DNA of 64,000 nucleotides from Flavobacterium sp. FEMGT703F (lineage in GTDB: Bacteria; Bacteroidota; Bacteroidia; Flavobacteriales; Flavobacteriaceae): NCBI GenBank assembly GCA_002786385.1, contig PGCN01000003.1, positions 1-64,000 on the forward strand, in the 5' to 3' direction. A program made the translations under genes and the position numbers. Position 1 is the first letter of the stretch. The number at the start of each line of letters is the position of its first letter. Below the pieces are notes generated by a model. The model had not been told where the DNA came from and made no database searches. It worked only from the letters and a program-made list of their open reading frames with translations. Shown here in pieces: positions 22,101 through 27,072 of the stretch.

Positions 22101-22901
22101 ACACCGCCTGCAGGTTACTCTTTAGATAATAAAGATTGTGCACCAACAGATGCGACTAAGTGGAGAAGTACTTTATTGTACATTGACAACGACGGAGACG
22201 GTTATGACAACGGAAACGAGAATGTATGTTGGGGCGCAACTGTTCCTACAGGTTATTCAGCCACTACATTAGGTAATGATTGTGATGATACTAATCCATT
22301 ACGCAATCTTACTAATCCATGTGAAACCGTTGTAACTGTTAAGATGATTATTGAAGGTTACTATGATGCGGATGCTCAAGCCATGAGACCGGTAATGATG
22401 AACCAAGGTGTTGGCAGCAGTGCTACTGATGTAGATACAGTAACTATTGAGTTGCGAAATGCTACCACTTACGATTTGGTTACTTCAACTACTGCTATGC
22501 TTCAAACAAATGGCAATGCTGTAGCTACGTTTACTACTGCTCCTAGTGGTTCGTTCTATATCGTTGTTAAGCATAGAAATGCGCTTGAGACTTGGAGTGC
22601 AAATGCTATAGCTGTTGGAGCTTCTCCTTCAACTTATGATTTCACTACTGCTGCTTCTCAAGCTTATGGTGATAACATGAAAATGTTAGCAGAAGGCGTT
22701 TATGGTTTCTATACGGGAGATATTAATCAAGATGGATTTATAGAAGGTTCAGATTTCCCATTCTTATTTAATGATATTGACAACTTCTTAGAAGGATATC
22801 ATGCGACAGATTTGAATGGTGATGGATTTGTTGAAGGTTCTGATTATCCTTTCTTGTTTAACAATATCGATTCCTTCATAGAGTTATTAAGACCATATTA
22901 A
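7107..22901 (+). CDS. Giant 5264-aa secreted repeat protein with dockerin-like C-terminus
   Basis: A signal peptide ends at about residue 40 (GVNA-Q). Residues 45-850 are beta-helix-like (recurrent NNNTI/YNTI steps, ending in DASAPDMGAYEF). An IPT/TIG domain follows at about 865-950, then many Ig/PKD-like repeats: about eleven of the YQWQVSTNSGASW type (first at about 1406, last ending near 4400) and several of the CSGSSTTLTATG/WSPSTGL type. Five of the latter are interrupted by an inserted domain. GEVED lies at about 3390-3530. Six MopE-like repeats (DADGDGFG...DC) span about 4782-5070. The C-terminus has two calcium-loop motifs (GDINQDGFIEGSDF and DLNGDGFVEGSDY), resembling a dockerin. Neither a type A nor a type B T9SS sorting domain is visible, unusual for such a protein. 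The next gene starts 21 bp later and is probably co-transcribed. An adhesin or surface-fibre role is inferred. Confidence 0.9.
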   Translation: MNNNYDSWYSSSGATCIKAWRKRVALLLFFVMFGVFGVNAQVTTNGGSGLAATYPSLSAAVTALNAATISSPVVITLSGNETAPVGGYNITATGTSTNTITIQGSSSTITAPTPQTAGILVDAIFKITGGDWITIQNFTMLENASNTVTTAASNTMTEFGVALFYATATNGAQNCTIQNNTITLNRTYQNTFGIYSNSTHTAINITTSATATSTAGNNSGLKVYGNAISNVNHGIVIIGPTGAANFNTGIDIGGVASGTGNTITNFGTTVTGQSGYLNVSTTLNGVVVRNSTGFNVSYNTITSSNGGIGAATTLRGIFIPSASATPTGTFTNTINNNTIALTHGFSSGTIQGITVETTTGTATSTQNINNNNFTALGSTVTTSGTITAISNVMPNLVNNFNGNTFTNIISNTTGSFTFFGHSYTMPAGGSQTFNGNSIVTAFSKTGAGGTVTITTTNGTSPSGTTATYTNNNFSNITVTGATGITGFNNTDGGTASAKTITGNTFNNWTGGTSSITAMNFTYFSGTSTLSSNTVTNITGQSSITAITIGSAANGTLLTVASNTISNLSSTGTGGAVIGLSCSNASTTVNVNGNAINTLSSTAGSAVTALSIGGGATTNVYLNKIYNLVGTNASSTVNGILISAGTNINTYNNIIGDLRATIASGTDVIRGINITSTTATSNQRVYYNTIYLNATSTGTNFGSTGIFHTYSSTATTAALDLRNNIIVNASGANGTGLAVAFRRSSATDLNNYASTSNNNLLFGTSGVYNNITTTYAFGPFQTLVGTRETASKSQNPTFASTIGADANYLNFANGAINLAGGNAQVIAGYTTDYSGATRDASAPDMGAYEFAQGTISAPTITGFTTAFSPSAPIYLCAAGGSVVTITGTGLDTVSSVLFNGPSGVTLVGTITGQTATSLTVTSPAGVVDGIIRVTNPAGSADSSSSFTTADAPTVGVSSAVTICSGSSTTLTATGANTYAWSPSTGLSASTGASVTANPTANTTYTVTGTSTAGCTATNTVAVTVSPVASDITITKNPAIACLGGTTTLTATGGTVPVNIPSYAFSASAGTYASITGTSVTGIVGDDIRVGNLPIGFTFPYRGQTHTVFSVSSNGFIIVGDTTSATSGQASNALSSTANVIAPLWDDNNTTGGTVVYTTSGTTPNRILTVQWTGMHVAGAGSSTNPTIDMQVLLYENGNIRFVYGSQSAALSSPTCSIGISGTASTNFISVTPLSPITTSTVSTSTENTSVNTNNLLSGTTFTFTRPEQPPFSWSPSTDLFTDAAATVPYAGENVTVVYSKSTVERTYTATSTLGSCPISSTVTVTPNALPTIATSGDVSICNGGAGATLTATGGVSYAWSPATGLSAANVANPTATPSATTTYTVTGTDANGCQNTATAVVTVNAPVAITVQPANQTALEDGNASFSVTATGTGLTYQWQSFDGTNWNDISGETAATYAIATAPSTLNGTQYRVIVSGTAPCAPVTSSAATLTVSTVSFTQQPANQTICSDATATFAVTATGAVTSYLWEYSTNGTDWFTAPGDATGSSLVLSGINSSLSGYLFRCSLNGGALISNTATLTVYDSIVIGTQPSSQVVCSNAASVVFTSAATGSGVAYQWQVSTNSGASWNNISGATLATYTINTPGVALNGNQYRVVVSGTAPCSPVTSSAAALTVTDVAVAASSTSVCIGQSVTLSATYTGVPNTTSSSWVSATTGSGATAAISGDSAVVTPTAAGTYVYTFTTNGDCSFTRTVTVTVNPLPIISAVTATPAVVCSDATISLSAESQSFASGTRKIGSGTTSEFSYSIFRHGAGNGNFRHQLLYTAAELSAAGLAAGPMTSIAFNVTSLGSTAYTNYTISLASLSASSLTTTFNTTSTTQVYTASSFTLTSGLNTFAFGTGSGSSGFVWDGVSDILVNICYTVSGSSSTSNVESSTTTVARNNQLLASTGAACTAVTATSTSTVRPNATFAGQVSTNLASTYTWSWNTTPAVTTATGTTSVTNTSGTATSRTFTATATSAAGCVNSLTTSAVSINTTIPAPTGTDSTQCGTGTPTCSVVGTGTPGNTFRWYTVATGGTAISGQTGNTLVSPYTVAATTTLYVSEVSADGLCESPRTAVIVTVTSPFAFALSASTATNCSGSASLTPVTIATNGGYDTYSWSNSATVSGNETTGWTFSPTTTTTYTLTATGGGCSTTATVVVTPTSLPVVNATVAPSSICVGASSTLTATTNVIGAGNVALGAGASTSATAGGSMFPGTYGGAKTQYIIRASELTAAGLLAGNITSLAFEATTAFNGYEGFALNIGHTTATAAAMPMITTGLTQVFSGSGTNGAYATTIGVNTLTFSTPFNWDGTSNIVLSFCWAKNPTATSTTSTTVRTDNPGFTCTVYGLKDSTIASTMCPFSAAVDFGTSGTGTSRPKFTFAGQTTVQGAGTLAYTWNDPSNTTGNVLTVSPSTTTDYTVSAYDSVTGCTGTATRTVTVFAPPTAPSVTNATQCGARVPLVSVADTNGYTTPTFKWYADETTTTALQNSTSTTYTTSVSATTTFYVSVVSPGGCESPRAAVTTTVLTPATLSVSPAVTVCTGGSATLTASGAVSYTWTPGATLDNTSGASVVATPTATTTYSVTGVDANGCTTAAATVVVTVAPYPTAVTITQGAASVCTNGVMSLTATGGTIGGSGAATIGTDNAATKINTTAVPYRTGAGVNGQPKNQYLILASELTSAGITAGNITSLTFVTTAASGVMSNMSFRMANTSTSVLTSTLLTPTFTSVLTLASYTPVVGDNTHTFTTPFAWDGTSNILVETCGTVSSGSGCTMATTTTAAVTTVGGGASSTGCNDTTGTTITNARPVIKLSYTTLVSTPVTWSPSTDLYTTAAATTAYTGGASSVVYTKPSDAITYTATASNGACTTSATTTVTPLPLPVFTLTDDVTICKGQSVTLEATGSGQTYVWSTTATTASISVSPLATTTYTVTATDTTTGCQSTQEVVVTVTDPGAINPIGTTVSHIAIPGSSKVFTVATQAGPIYTYQWQLNDGSGWVDLSEDATYSNVTTANLTVSNIDETMTGYQYQCIVTGDAPCAPLTPIVATLTVDNTGIGQQPQSVTVCAPNSTSFSIATTGDEPYGIEWQVSSDNGVNYESLVDGFDAVTGLTFTGVDQLTLEVSGIAVANNGLKFRCLINFYLPSDGATLTVKAPVVASNPANQTVCATGGTATFSTTATGSDLTYAWEVSTNNGASWSAYTGTGATTASISIVNPALSADGTQYRVVVSGNAVCTSVTTDAATLFINNPTITGQPANASVLRGNAATFTVVPSAATSYQWQRSTTLNGTYTNVTDATPAGITYTGADSATLTVTTSAATALGSANFYRCVVTNNGCSVTSTGGQLTVIFYCTPAPSSVDGTGITNVTMGDINNTTGAEVGNYGDFTAQSTSAERLSTVNFAITYATGFTYGTKIWIDFNDDADFNDAGEQVYFGLSTNVNPTTLTGSFSIPLSAPLGAHRMRIGGSDTDAGVDPCYTSTYATFEDYTININPAPSCSGTPVAGTASAPTSSLCLGGVGTTITLSGYTSGVVGITFQWYSSTNGVDFAPISGQTSDTLSIASLTADTQYYCAVTCTDSGLTANSNTVSLTVSNPLVTGTTPAGRCGTGTVTLGATANEGSTINWYAAATGGAVLGTGTSFTTPSISATTTYYAEASTASGLRNQTGLGNTSVPTSTGASSERGIVFTATNNGTIVSAQYYSPTLNVTNNVVVRLVDNTTGTQVGSSVNLSIPQGGTAGFYTMNLNLPVTAGTTYRLLASFSQSVNRISTGANYATAAFNNLGTLGTITSGYDSAISTSSYNYFHNIAALSAGCTSSRTAVVATVDALPAATISYAGSPYCSTATTATVTFTGTTGGTYSSTAGLSIDPSTGAIDVAASTPGTYTVTYTMLPTTYCTAQTATTTVVINQALTSTFAYDFATYCTNQSTATPTITGSAGTFTASPAGLSINATTGAITLASSAAGTYTVTNTVTVAGCPNSVSTFEVTINNAVAITSQPASVSQLPGNNTSFTVAATGTGLTYQWEVNTGSGWSALSGETAATLSLTAVTAEMNGYQYRVVVSGAAACTSVTSSAATLTVSTAAIATNPVNFTACSAGANTATFAVTTTGTVDTYQWQVSTNNGVDWTNITNGGIYADADTATLSLSGLNLSDNSKQFRCVLNGVVNSNAATLFVKEAVAIATQPSSAAGCSAGLATFTVAATGDGLAYQWQVSTNSGASWSNVASATSATLTLNSLTADMNGNQYQVIVSGAAPCSAVTSTAVTLTVNTAVAIGAQPANTTVCNAANATFTVTATGTSLGYQWEVNTGSGWSALTGETNASLTVAAVTTAMSDYQYRVVVSGAAPCGSVTSNAATLTVSQPVAPIVSSSNLDVCAGVPQLLTVTNTSSTIITSGTGTLSTTGSSTGAALSPNPMQSYYGGTRQQTLYTAAELTALGITNGSVLSSVAINLSAVETRALQNFTVKMKNTTTTNFATSTFETGTTTVRNAASYQPVVGWNTLAFDSNFTYTGGSLIVEFTFSNNDGGGSGTNVATYNTTTNTATLYYRADSQSAATVAAATTATYAQTRRNNMQFGVLNNLTTWSPTTGLFTDAAGTVAYTGGVATSVYVKTNTSASYTVTNTNSLGCTNSSVVAVNVLTPSTLSSITQPSVTCSGSQTTFALTGLLPNSTSTIGYTINGTAQTAITGVVADASGNATFTVALPAVNNGRTLAITSLTRTDLTPNCTTAITANNTVVISVQPLVTYYADADGDGFGNNAVTQITCTGAPVGYVTNNTDCDDTDNTKNATYPFYVDADGDGFGTGTAVQLCAVNATTPPAGYSVNNTDCDDADNTKNATYPFYADTDGDGFGAGTAVQLCAVNATTPPVGYSVNDTDCAPNDGTRSQSYSFYVDADGDGYGAGSLVSVCAVNATTPPSGYSLNNTDCNDANVALFTTYSFYADTDGDGYGAGSLVSVCAVDATTPPAGYSLDNKDCAPTDATKWRSTLLYIDNDGDGYDNGNENVCWGATVPTGYSATTLGNDCDDTNPLRNLTNPCETVVTVKMIIEGYYDADAQAMRPVMMNQGVGSSATDVDTVTIELRNATTYDLVTSTTAMLQTNGNAVATFTTAPSGSFYIVVKHRNALETWSANAIAVGASPSTYDFTTAASQAYGDNMKMLAEGVYGFYTGDINQDGFIEGSDFPFLFNDIDNFLEGYHATDLNGDGFVEGSDYPFLFNNIDSFIELLRPY
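10267..10905 (+). repeat. Inserted domain (anchor-like) inside an Ig-like repeat, giant protein
   Basis: Residues about 1053-1266 form a separate domain (SYAFSASAGTY, IGFTFPYRGQ, SVSSNGFIIVG) between the two halves of an Ig-like repeat. The first half is ACLGGTTTLTATGG; the second half resumes at FSWSPSTDLFTD. It is different in sequence from the four related insertions that follow but sits at the same point of the host fold. Confidence 0.65.
12475..13040 (+). repeat. Inserted ~185-aa domain, copy 1 of 4
   Basis: Residues about 1789-1978. The hallmark is LLYTAAELSAAGLAAGPMTS, then FVWDGVSDILVNICY and a closing RPNATFAGQ. It splits an Ig-like repeat between CSDATISLSA and YTWSWNTTPAV. Related copies lie at about 2233-2431, 2674-2861 and 4429-4618. 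Function unknown. Confidence 0.65.
13806..14400 (+). repeat. Inserted ~185-aa domain, copy 2 of 4
   Basis: Residues about 2233-2431, with YIIRASELTAAGLLAGNITS, FNWDGTSNIVLSFCW and RPKFTFAGQ. It splits an Ig-like repeat between CVGASSTLTAT and LAYTWNDPSN. Confidence 0.65.
15130..15690 (+). repeat. Inserted ~185-aa domain, copy 3 of 4
   Basis: Residues about 2674-2861, with YLILASELTSAGITAGNITS, FAWDGTSNILVETCG and RPVIKLSY. It splits an Ig-like repeat between CTNGVMSLTATGG and VTWSPSTDLYT. Confidence 0.65.
20395..20960 (+). repeat. Inserted ~185-aa domain, copy 4 of 4
   Basis: Residues about 4429-4618, with TLYTAAELTALGITNGSVLS and a closing RRNNMQFG. It splits an Ig-like repeat between CAGVPQLLTVTN and TTWSPTTGLFTD. 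It lies about 4.7 kb from copy 3, so the domain is not simply tandem-duplicated. Confidence 0.65.
21450..22320 (+). repeat. Six MopE-like metal-binding repeats in the giant gene
   Basis: Six units begin near 21450, 21591, 21738, 21885, 22032 and 22179; the first is 141 bp long and the next four 147 bp. Each has D-x-D-G-D-G-(F/Y), a conserved Cys, P-x-G-Y and a final D-C-x-x-x-D. This pattern matches the putative metal-binding MopE-type motif (Pfam PF11617) and resembles thrombospondin type 3 calcium repeats. Units 4 and 5 share more than 30 identical bases, so some copies are recent duplications or were homogenised. Confidence 0.8.
22720..22898 (+). other. Dockerin-like double calcium-loop C-terminus of giant protein
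   Basis: Two loops, GDINQDGFIEGSDF and DLNGDGFVEGSDY, are each followed by a similar PFLFN-(D/N)-IDxF segment. This gives the two-fold pseudo-symmetry of dockerin-type modules (EF-hand-like calcium ligands). It takes the place normally held by a T9SS sorting domain. Confidence 0.65.
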
Positions 22902-22922
22902 AAATTAATTAAATATAATAAA

Positions 22923-25583
22923 ATGAAAAAATTAATAAAAAGTTCAATATTGAAGTTTGGATTGGTTCTTTTCCTGATGATGCTTAGCATCTCAGGAAGA
23001 GCACAATCTTACACTATGAGTATGACGGCTACTGCTCCTACTGATAGAACAATTGAGGTAACTTTAAGGGTTACAGCAAATACTAATCAACGATTTGGGG
23101 GTTATTCGGCAGGGATTAATTTCAGCACTTCTATTATTAATGGAGGTACTATTTCTGCAGCATATGTTGCAAATTCTAAGAGTCCTGAGTTAGTCAATAT
23201 GGTAACTCCAACACCAGGGGTGGCTACTGCCGGACACGTTCGTCTTTCTTTACAAGCTTTATCGGGAGCTAATGGCGTTGATATGGCTCAAGGAACTACT
23301 TTAATAGTTGGTACGTATAGAATTACTAACACAGTTGCTTGGACAGCCAGCAGTAATGCCTCTTTATGGTTGCAAAATGTTTTAGCAACGGGAAAAACAA
23401 ATTCTCTTGTTAATGGTTACCCTTTTGGTGCTGCTTCACCCGCTGCTAGTTATACAACTACAGCGCCAACTGCAGGAGCTTTAGCTTTGGGTTATACTTC
23501 AGCGAGTCCGTTGTCTTTGGTGTTAAACGCACCTTCATGTCCTACGGCTGTTGCTGCCAGTAGCTTAGTAGCTGAGTCGCCATGTGCCGGTGCTGCTAAC
23601 GGAAGTGCTTTGATTACCTTAACCGGAGCGCCTAACAATAGTGCTGCCATTACTTACAAAGTTGATGGGGGAGCGGATCAAAATGCTACTTTGTCCGGAG
23701 GAGCCTTCACGGTTAACGGTTTAACTGCCGGAAGTCATACGGTAACAGTTACTTATCCGACTTGTGGTGCTTTAACCACTTCTTCGTTTACTATCGGAGC
23801 CGGTACTGCTTTAGTTACGCCATCGGTATCTTTAAGCAGCAGCGATGCTGATAACACTTTTGCTTATGGTACAGGTGTAACCTTTACTGCTTCGGCCTCA
23901 AATTTAAGCGGTGGTACTGCTACTTATACTTTTACCGTTAACGGTCAAACAGTACAGAGTGGTTCATCGAATACTTATACCAGCAGTACATTGGCTAACG
24001 GTAATCAAGTAAGAGCCAGCATCAGTATCTCAGGTGGTAGCTGTTTGACAGCGACTACTGCTAACAGTACAGTAATTACTAATACTGTAACGGGAGCTTA
24101 TTTGACGTCTATTACTAATTTCTGCGGTACTACATTACCTGCGGTAAACTCATTAATCAGATGTGCTGTTCCAAGTGGTGTTGTTGGTACATTAGGATAC
24201 CGATTTAAAGTTAAAAATAACGTAACGGGTGTTACAGTTACTCTTGATCGCAGTGTTCCTAATTTTGATTTGACAATGACTAGTGTTTATACTTATAATA
24301 CTAGTTTTGATGTACAAGTAGCAGCGATAGTAAACGGTGTATTACAACCATACAGTGCTGTTTGTGTTATTACTACACCGAGTGTTCCTCTTAATCAAGT
24401 TGGAAGCGTACAATGTGGAGGTACTTTAGAGTCGTTGAATACGAGAATTAATGCTACTACAGTATTTGGATCACAATTATACCGATTCAGAGTTGCTTTG
24501 GCCAGCGCGCCGGATACCTACTATTATTTTGAATCAGTATTTCCAAGTTTCCGTTTGACCAATGTTCAAGGCTTGCCTTTGACTTATGGTACTGCTTACT
24601 TGATTTCTGTTCAGTCTGATGTTGTGATTAACGGAGTTGCTTATACTTCACCTTACAGTGCCTCTTGTTCAGTTAGTACACCTGCTGTTACGGCTATCAC
24701 CCCTGCCTCAGTAGGTCAGTGTAACCAAACTTTGAGTGTTATCAGTGACAGAATCTTTATTAACTCTGTTCCTAATGCGAATCAGTATACTTACCGTGTA
24801 GCTTTAGCTTCCGCGCCTACTGTTTACTATAGTTTAACGACTTCGTTTACAAACTTCCGTTTGACAAGTGTTCCAAACTTGCCATTGACTTTTGCAACGG
24901 ATTATTTGGTTTCTGTACAGGCTAGAGTTACTATACAGGGTCAGGATTATTTCTCCAACTTCAGTTCACCATGTTTGGTTAGCACCCCTGCTTTCCCTAC
25001 AGTTGGCTTACAAGCTTCACAATGTAGTGATGGCAATGAGGAGAATCCGGGTGCTTACCAAGTTAGTTCACCAACAGAGATGATTTACTCTGAATTTGTA
25101 TCAGGCGCCAGCTATCAGTTTATCTTGCAGAAGTTTGTTAACAATGTTGCAGAAGGTGCTGTGTTAACTTTGAATCGTCCTGTTAATTCGTTTAACTTGA
25201 ACATGATTCATGGATTAGAGCCGGGTACTGAGTACTTGGTGTCTGTTAAATTGTTCTACTATGGCGAAGGGCCACAAGGTAAAGACTGTGTGATTAAAAC
25301 GCCAAATGCTACAGCTCCTGCTCGAGTAGCGGCTAAAGAATTTGCAGCGACAGCTTATCCTAACCCGTTTGAGAACAACTTCTTGATCAATTTGACCACT
25401 TCGAGCCAAGCGCCTGTAAGCTTAAAAGTTTACGATATGTTGGGCAGATTGATGACTACTTACGAAAGTAAAGCCAATGACTTGAGTACGTTAGCAATCG
25501 GGGATCAATACCCAAGCGGTGTTTACAACGTAGTGCTTACTCAAGGCGACGAAGTGAGAACTTTGAGAGTAGTGAAACGATAG
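22923..25583 (+). CDS. T9SS-sorted surface protein, possible cohesin-like N-terminus
   Basis: An 886-aa exported protein with a signal peptide ending near residue 27 (SISGRA-Q). Residues 29-185 form a single beta-rich module (IEVTLRVTANTNQRFGGYSA, GTTLIVGTYRITNT) whose layout resembles cohesin-like domains; this is an impression, not a motif match. An SprB-like repeat follows (about 200-290). Residues about 390-790 hold four FN3-like repeats of about 100 aa, each with an NFCG/VQCGGTL/GQCNQTL opening and an SVQ...YSxxC end. The C-terminus is a canonical T9SS type A domain (AYPNPFENNF, LKVYDMLGRL, GVYNVVLTQG, VKR end). It begins 21 bp after the giant gene, so the two are probably one transcript, and a terminator follows. 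It could be the surface anchor of the giant protein (inferred). Confidence 0.85.
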   Translation: MKKLIKSSILKFGLVLFLMMLSISGRAQSYTMSMTATAPTDRTIEVTLRVTANTNQRFGGYSAGINFSTSIINGGTISAAYVANSKSPELVNMVTPTPGVATAGHVRLSLQALSGANGVDMAQGTTLIVGTYRITNTVAWTASSNASLWLQNVLATGKTNSLVNGYPFGAASPAASYTTTAPTAGALALGYTSASPLSLVLNAPSCPTAVAASSLVAESPCAGAANGSALITLTGAPNNSAAITYKVDGGADQNATLSGGAFTVNGLTAGSHTVTVTYPTCGALTTSSFTIGAGTALVTPSVSLSSSDADNTFAYGTGVTFTASASNLSGGTATYTFTVNGQTVQSGSSNTYTSSTLANGNQVRASISISGGSCLTATTANSTVITNTVTGAYLTSITNFCGTTLPAVNSLIRCAVPSGVVGTLGYRFKVKNNVTGVTVTLDRSVPNFDLTMTSVYTYNTSFDVQVAAIVNGVLQPYSAVCVITTPSVPLNQVGSVQCGGTLESLNTRINATTVFGSQLYRFRVALASAPDTYYYFESVFPSFRLTNVQGLPLTYGTAYLISVQSDVVINGVAYTSPYSASCSVSTPAVTAITPASVGQCNQTLSVISDRIFINSVPNANQYTYRVALASAPTVYYSLTTSFTNFRLTSVPNLPLTFATDYLVSVQARVTIQGQDYFSNFSSPCLVSTPAFPTVGLQASQCSDGNEENPGAYQVSSPTEMIYSEFVSGASYQFILQKFVNNVAEGAVLTLNRPVNSFNLNMIHGLEPGTEYLVSVKLFYYGEGPQGKDCVIKTPNATAPARVAAKEFAATAYPNPFENNFLINLTTSSQAPVSLKVYDMLGRLMTTYESKANDLSTLAIGDQYPSGVYNVVLTQGDEVRTLRVVKR

Positions 25584-25597
25584 GTTTTTAATTACGA

Positions 25598-25671
25598 ATT
25601 ACGAATTAGGAATTACGAGTTCGTATAGTTTAGATAATAATCCCTGTCTCTGTAAAGAGGCAGGGATTTTT
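25598..25671. repeat. 74-bp direct repeat, copy 2 (contains terminator)
   Basis: This matches positions 1-74 with two substitutions: one in the hairpin loop and one that turns a G-U pair into A-U. It begins 14 bp after the stop of the 886-aa gene. A partial extra ATTACGAATT unit precedes it. Confidence 0.9.
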
Positions 25672-25672
25672 C
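25639..25672 (+). terminator. Rho-independent terminator, copy 2
   Basis: A 13-bp stem (25639-25651 with 25656-25668) has a GTAA loop of the GNRA type and runs into a T tract. It ends the giant-gene operon and insulates it from the glycan cluster. Confidence 0.85.
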
Positions 25673-26058
25673 TTGGTATAACTATTCGTTATTTGGTTGC
25701 TTTGTTTCGGTGAAGTGAATTTTTATTGTGATAGGCTGTTTTTTATTGTCGATAATAGGTTTTTGTTTAGTGTTTTATTGTGCAAATTCTGCCGGGTTTG
25801 TTATTATTTATTTTTTTTGGCCCATCTGATTGAAACACGGGAGTTAACGTTATATTTTCATTATTAATGGTTACTTATTTGGGGTATTTAGTAGGCTGCC
25901 ATTCATTTTTTTTTATCTTTGTAAATGTTAATATTTTTAACACTTTATTATTGAGAAGCAATTAATTCAACATAAAATGATTTTGGCTTTGTATACAGTT
26001 TTACTTTGTTCTCCAAACACTACAACTATTTATAATCTATATTAACCTTACATTACCA
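25673..26058. other. Leader region of the glycan cluster with a candidate -7 box
   Basis: No gene is visible. A perfect Bacteroidota -7 box (TATCTTTG) lies at 25914-25921, but the nearest upstream TTG (25879) is 32 bp away, beyond the usual 17-23. If used, the leader before pseB is about 130 nt. Confidence 0.4.
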
Positions 26059-27072
26059 ATGTTTTTAAAAGATAAAACTTTATTGATTACCGGAGGAACC
26101 GGATCGCTTGGAAAAGCACTTACGGCACACATACTCAACACTCATCCTGAGGTCAAAAAATTAATTATTTACTCTAGGGATGAGCAAAAGCAATTTGAGA
26201 TGGCTCAAGATTATCCTACGAGCCGTTACCCACAAATTCGATTTTTTATTGGAGATGTGAGAGATCGTGAGAGGTTACTTCGTGCTTTTAAGGAAGTAGA
26301 TTATGTAATTCATGCTGCGGCGATGAAGCACGTCCCTATTGCGGAATATAATCCGGATGAATGTGTAAAAACCAATATAGGTGGCGCAGAAAATGTAATT
26401 CATGCCTCATTAGAAACTAAGGTAGAGCGAGTTGTGGCTTTGTCAACAGATAAGGCTTGTGCTCCAATTAATTTATATGGTGCGACCAAACTTACATCAG
26501 ATAAATTATTTGTAGCGGCTAACAATATAAAAGGACATAATCCCATCCGTTTTTCTGTAGTTCGTTATGGCAATGTGATGGGGTCTAACGGTTCTGTAAT
26601 TCCCTTTTTTATCAAGAAACGAAAAGAAGGTGTTTTGCCTATTACCGATCCTGAAATGACCCGTTTTAACATATCGTTGCAAGGAGGGGTTGATATGGTT
26701 ATGCATGCTTTGGAGCATGCTTGGGGCGGTGAGCTTTTTGTGCCTAAAATTCCATCATACAGGATTTTAGATGTAGCAGAAGCTATTGGGCCTGAATGTA
26801 AAAAAGAGATTATCGGCATCAGACCCGGTGAAAAAGTACATGAAGAGATGATTACCGCTTCCGACTCTTTTTATACCTATGATTTAGGGAAATATTATGC
26901 TATTTTACCTTCAAGGCCTAATTGGTCATTGGATAATTTCACTACTACGTTCAAGGCTGTAAAAGTACCGGTTGGCTTTACCTATAATTCGGGAGAAAAC
27001 ACGGAATGGGAAACCATTGAAACCATGAGACAGCTCATTAAAGAACACGTTGATGAGAGTTTTACACTATGA
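26059..27072 (+). CDS. pseB: UDP-N-acetylglucosamine 4,6-dehydratase (inverting), PseB
   Basis: The 337-aa protein performs the first step of pseudaminic-type nonulosonate synthesis: UDP-GlcNAc is dehydrated at C4/C6 and inverted at C5. An NAD(P)-binding TGGTGSLG lies at residues 10-17. The PseB-type stretch HAAAMKHVPIAEYNP and the active-site block LSTDKACAPINLYGATK (YxxxK) are clear. Length fits the family. It is the first gene of the cluster; its ATG follows a long leader, and its stop overlaps the start of pseC by 4 bp (ATGA), which suggests translational coupling. Confidence 0.95.
   Translation: MFLKDKTLLITGGTGSLGKALTAHILNTHPEVKKLIIYSRDEQKQFEMAQDYPTSRYPQIRFFIGDVRDRERLLRAFKEVDYVIHAAAMKHVPIAEYNPDECVKTNIGGAENVIHASLETKVERVVALSTDKACAPINLYGATKLTSDKLFVAANNIKGHNPIRFSVVRYGNVMGSNGSVIPFFIKKRKEGVLPITDPEMTRFNISLQGGVDMVMHALEHAWGGELFVPKIPSYRILDVAEAIGPECKKEIIGIRPGEKVHEEMITASDSFYTYDLGKYYAILPSRPNWSLDNFTTTFKAVKVPVGFTYNSGENTEWETIETMRQLIKEHVDESFTL

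Noticed and set aside
7107..22901. CRISPR-like regular repeats within the giant gene
   Set aside because: The periodicity is in codons of protein domains in one open frame, with degenerate repeats and no unique spacers.
1..25671. Block between the 74-bp repeats as a transposon or integron cassette
   Set aside because: No transposase, integrase, inverted ends or target duplications seen; the repeat is better explained as a duplicated terminator.
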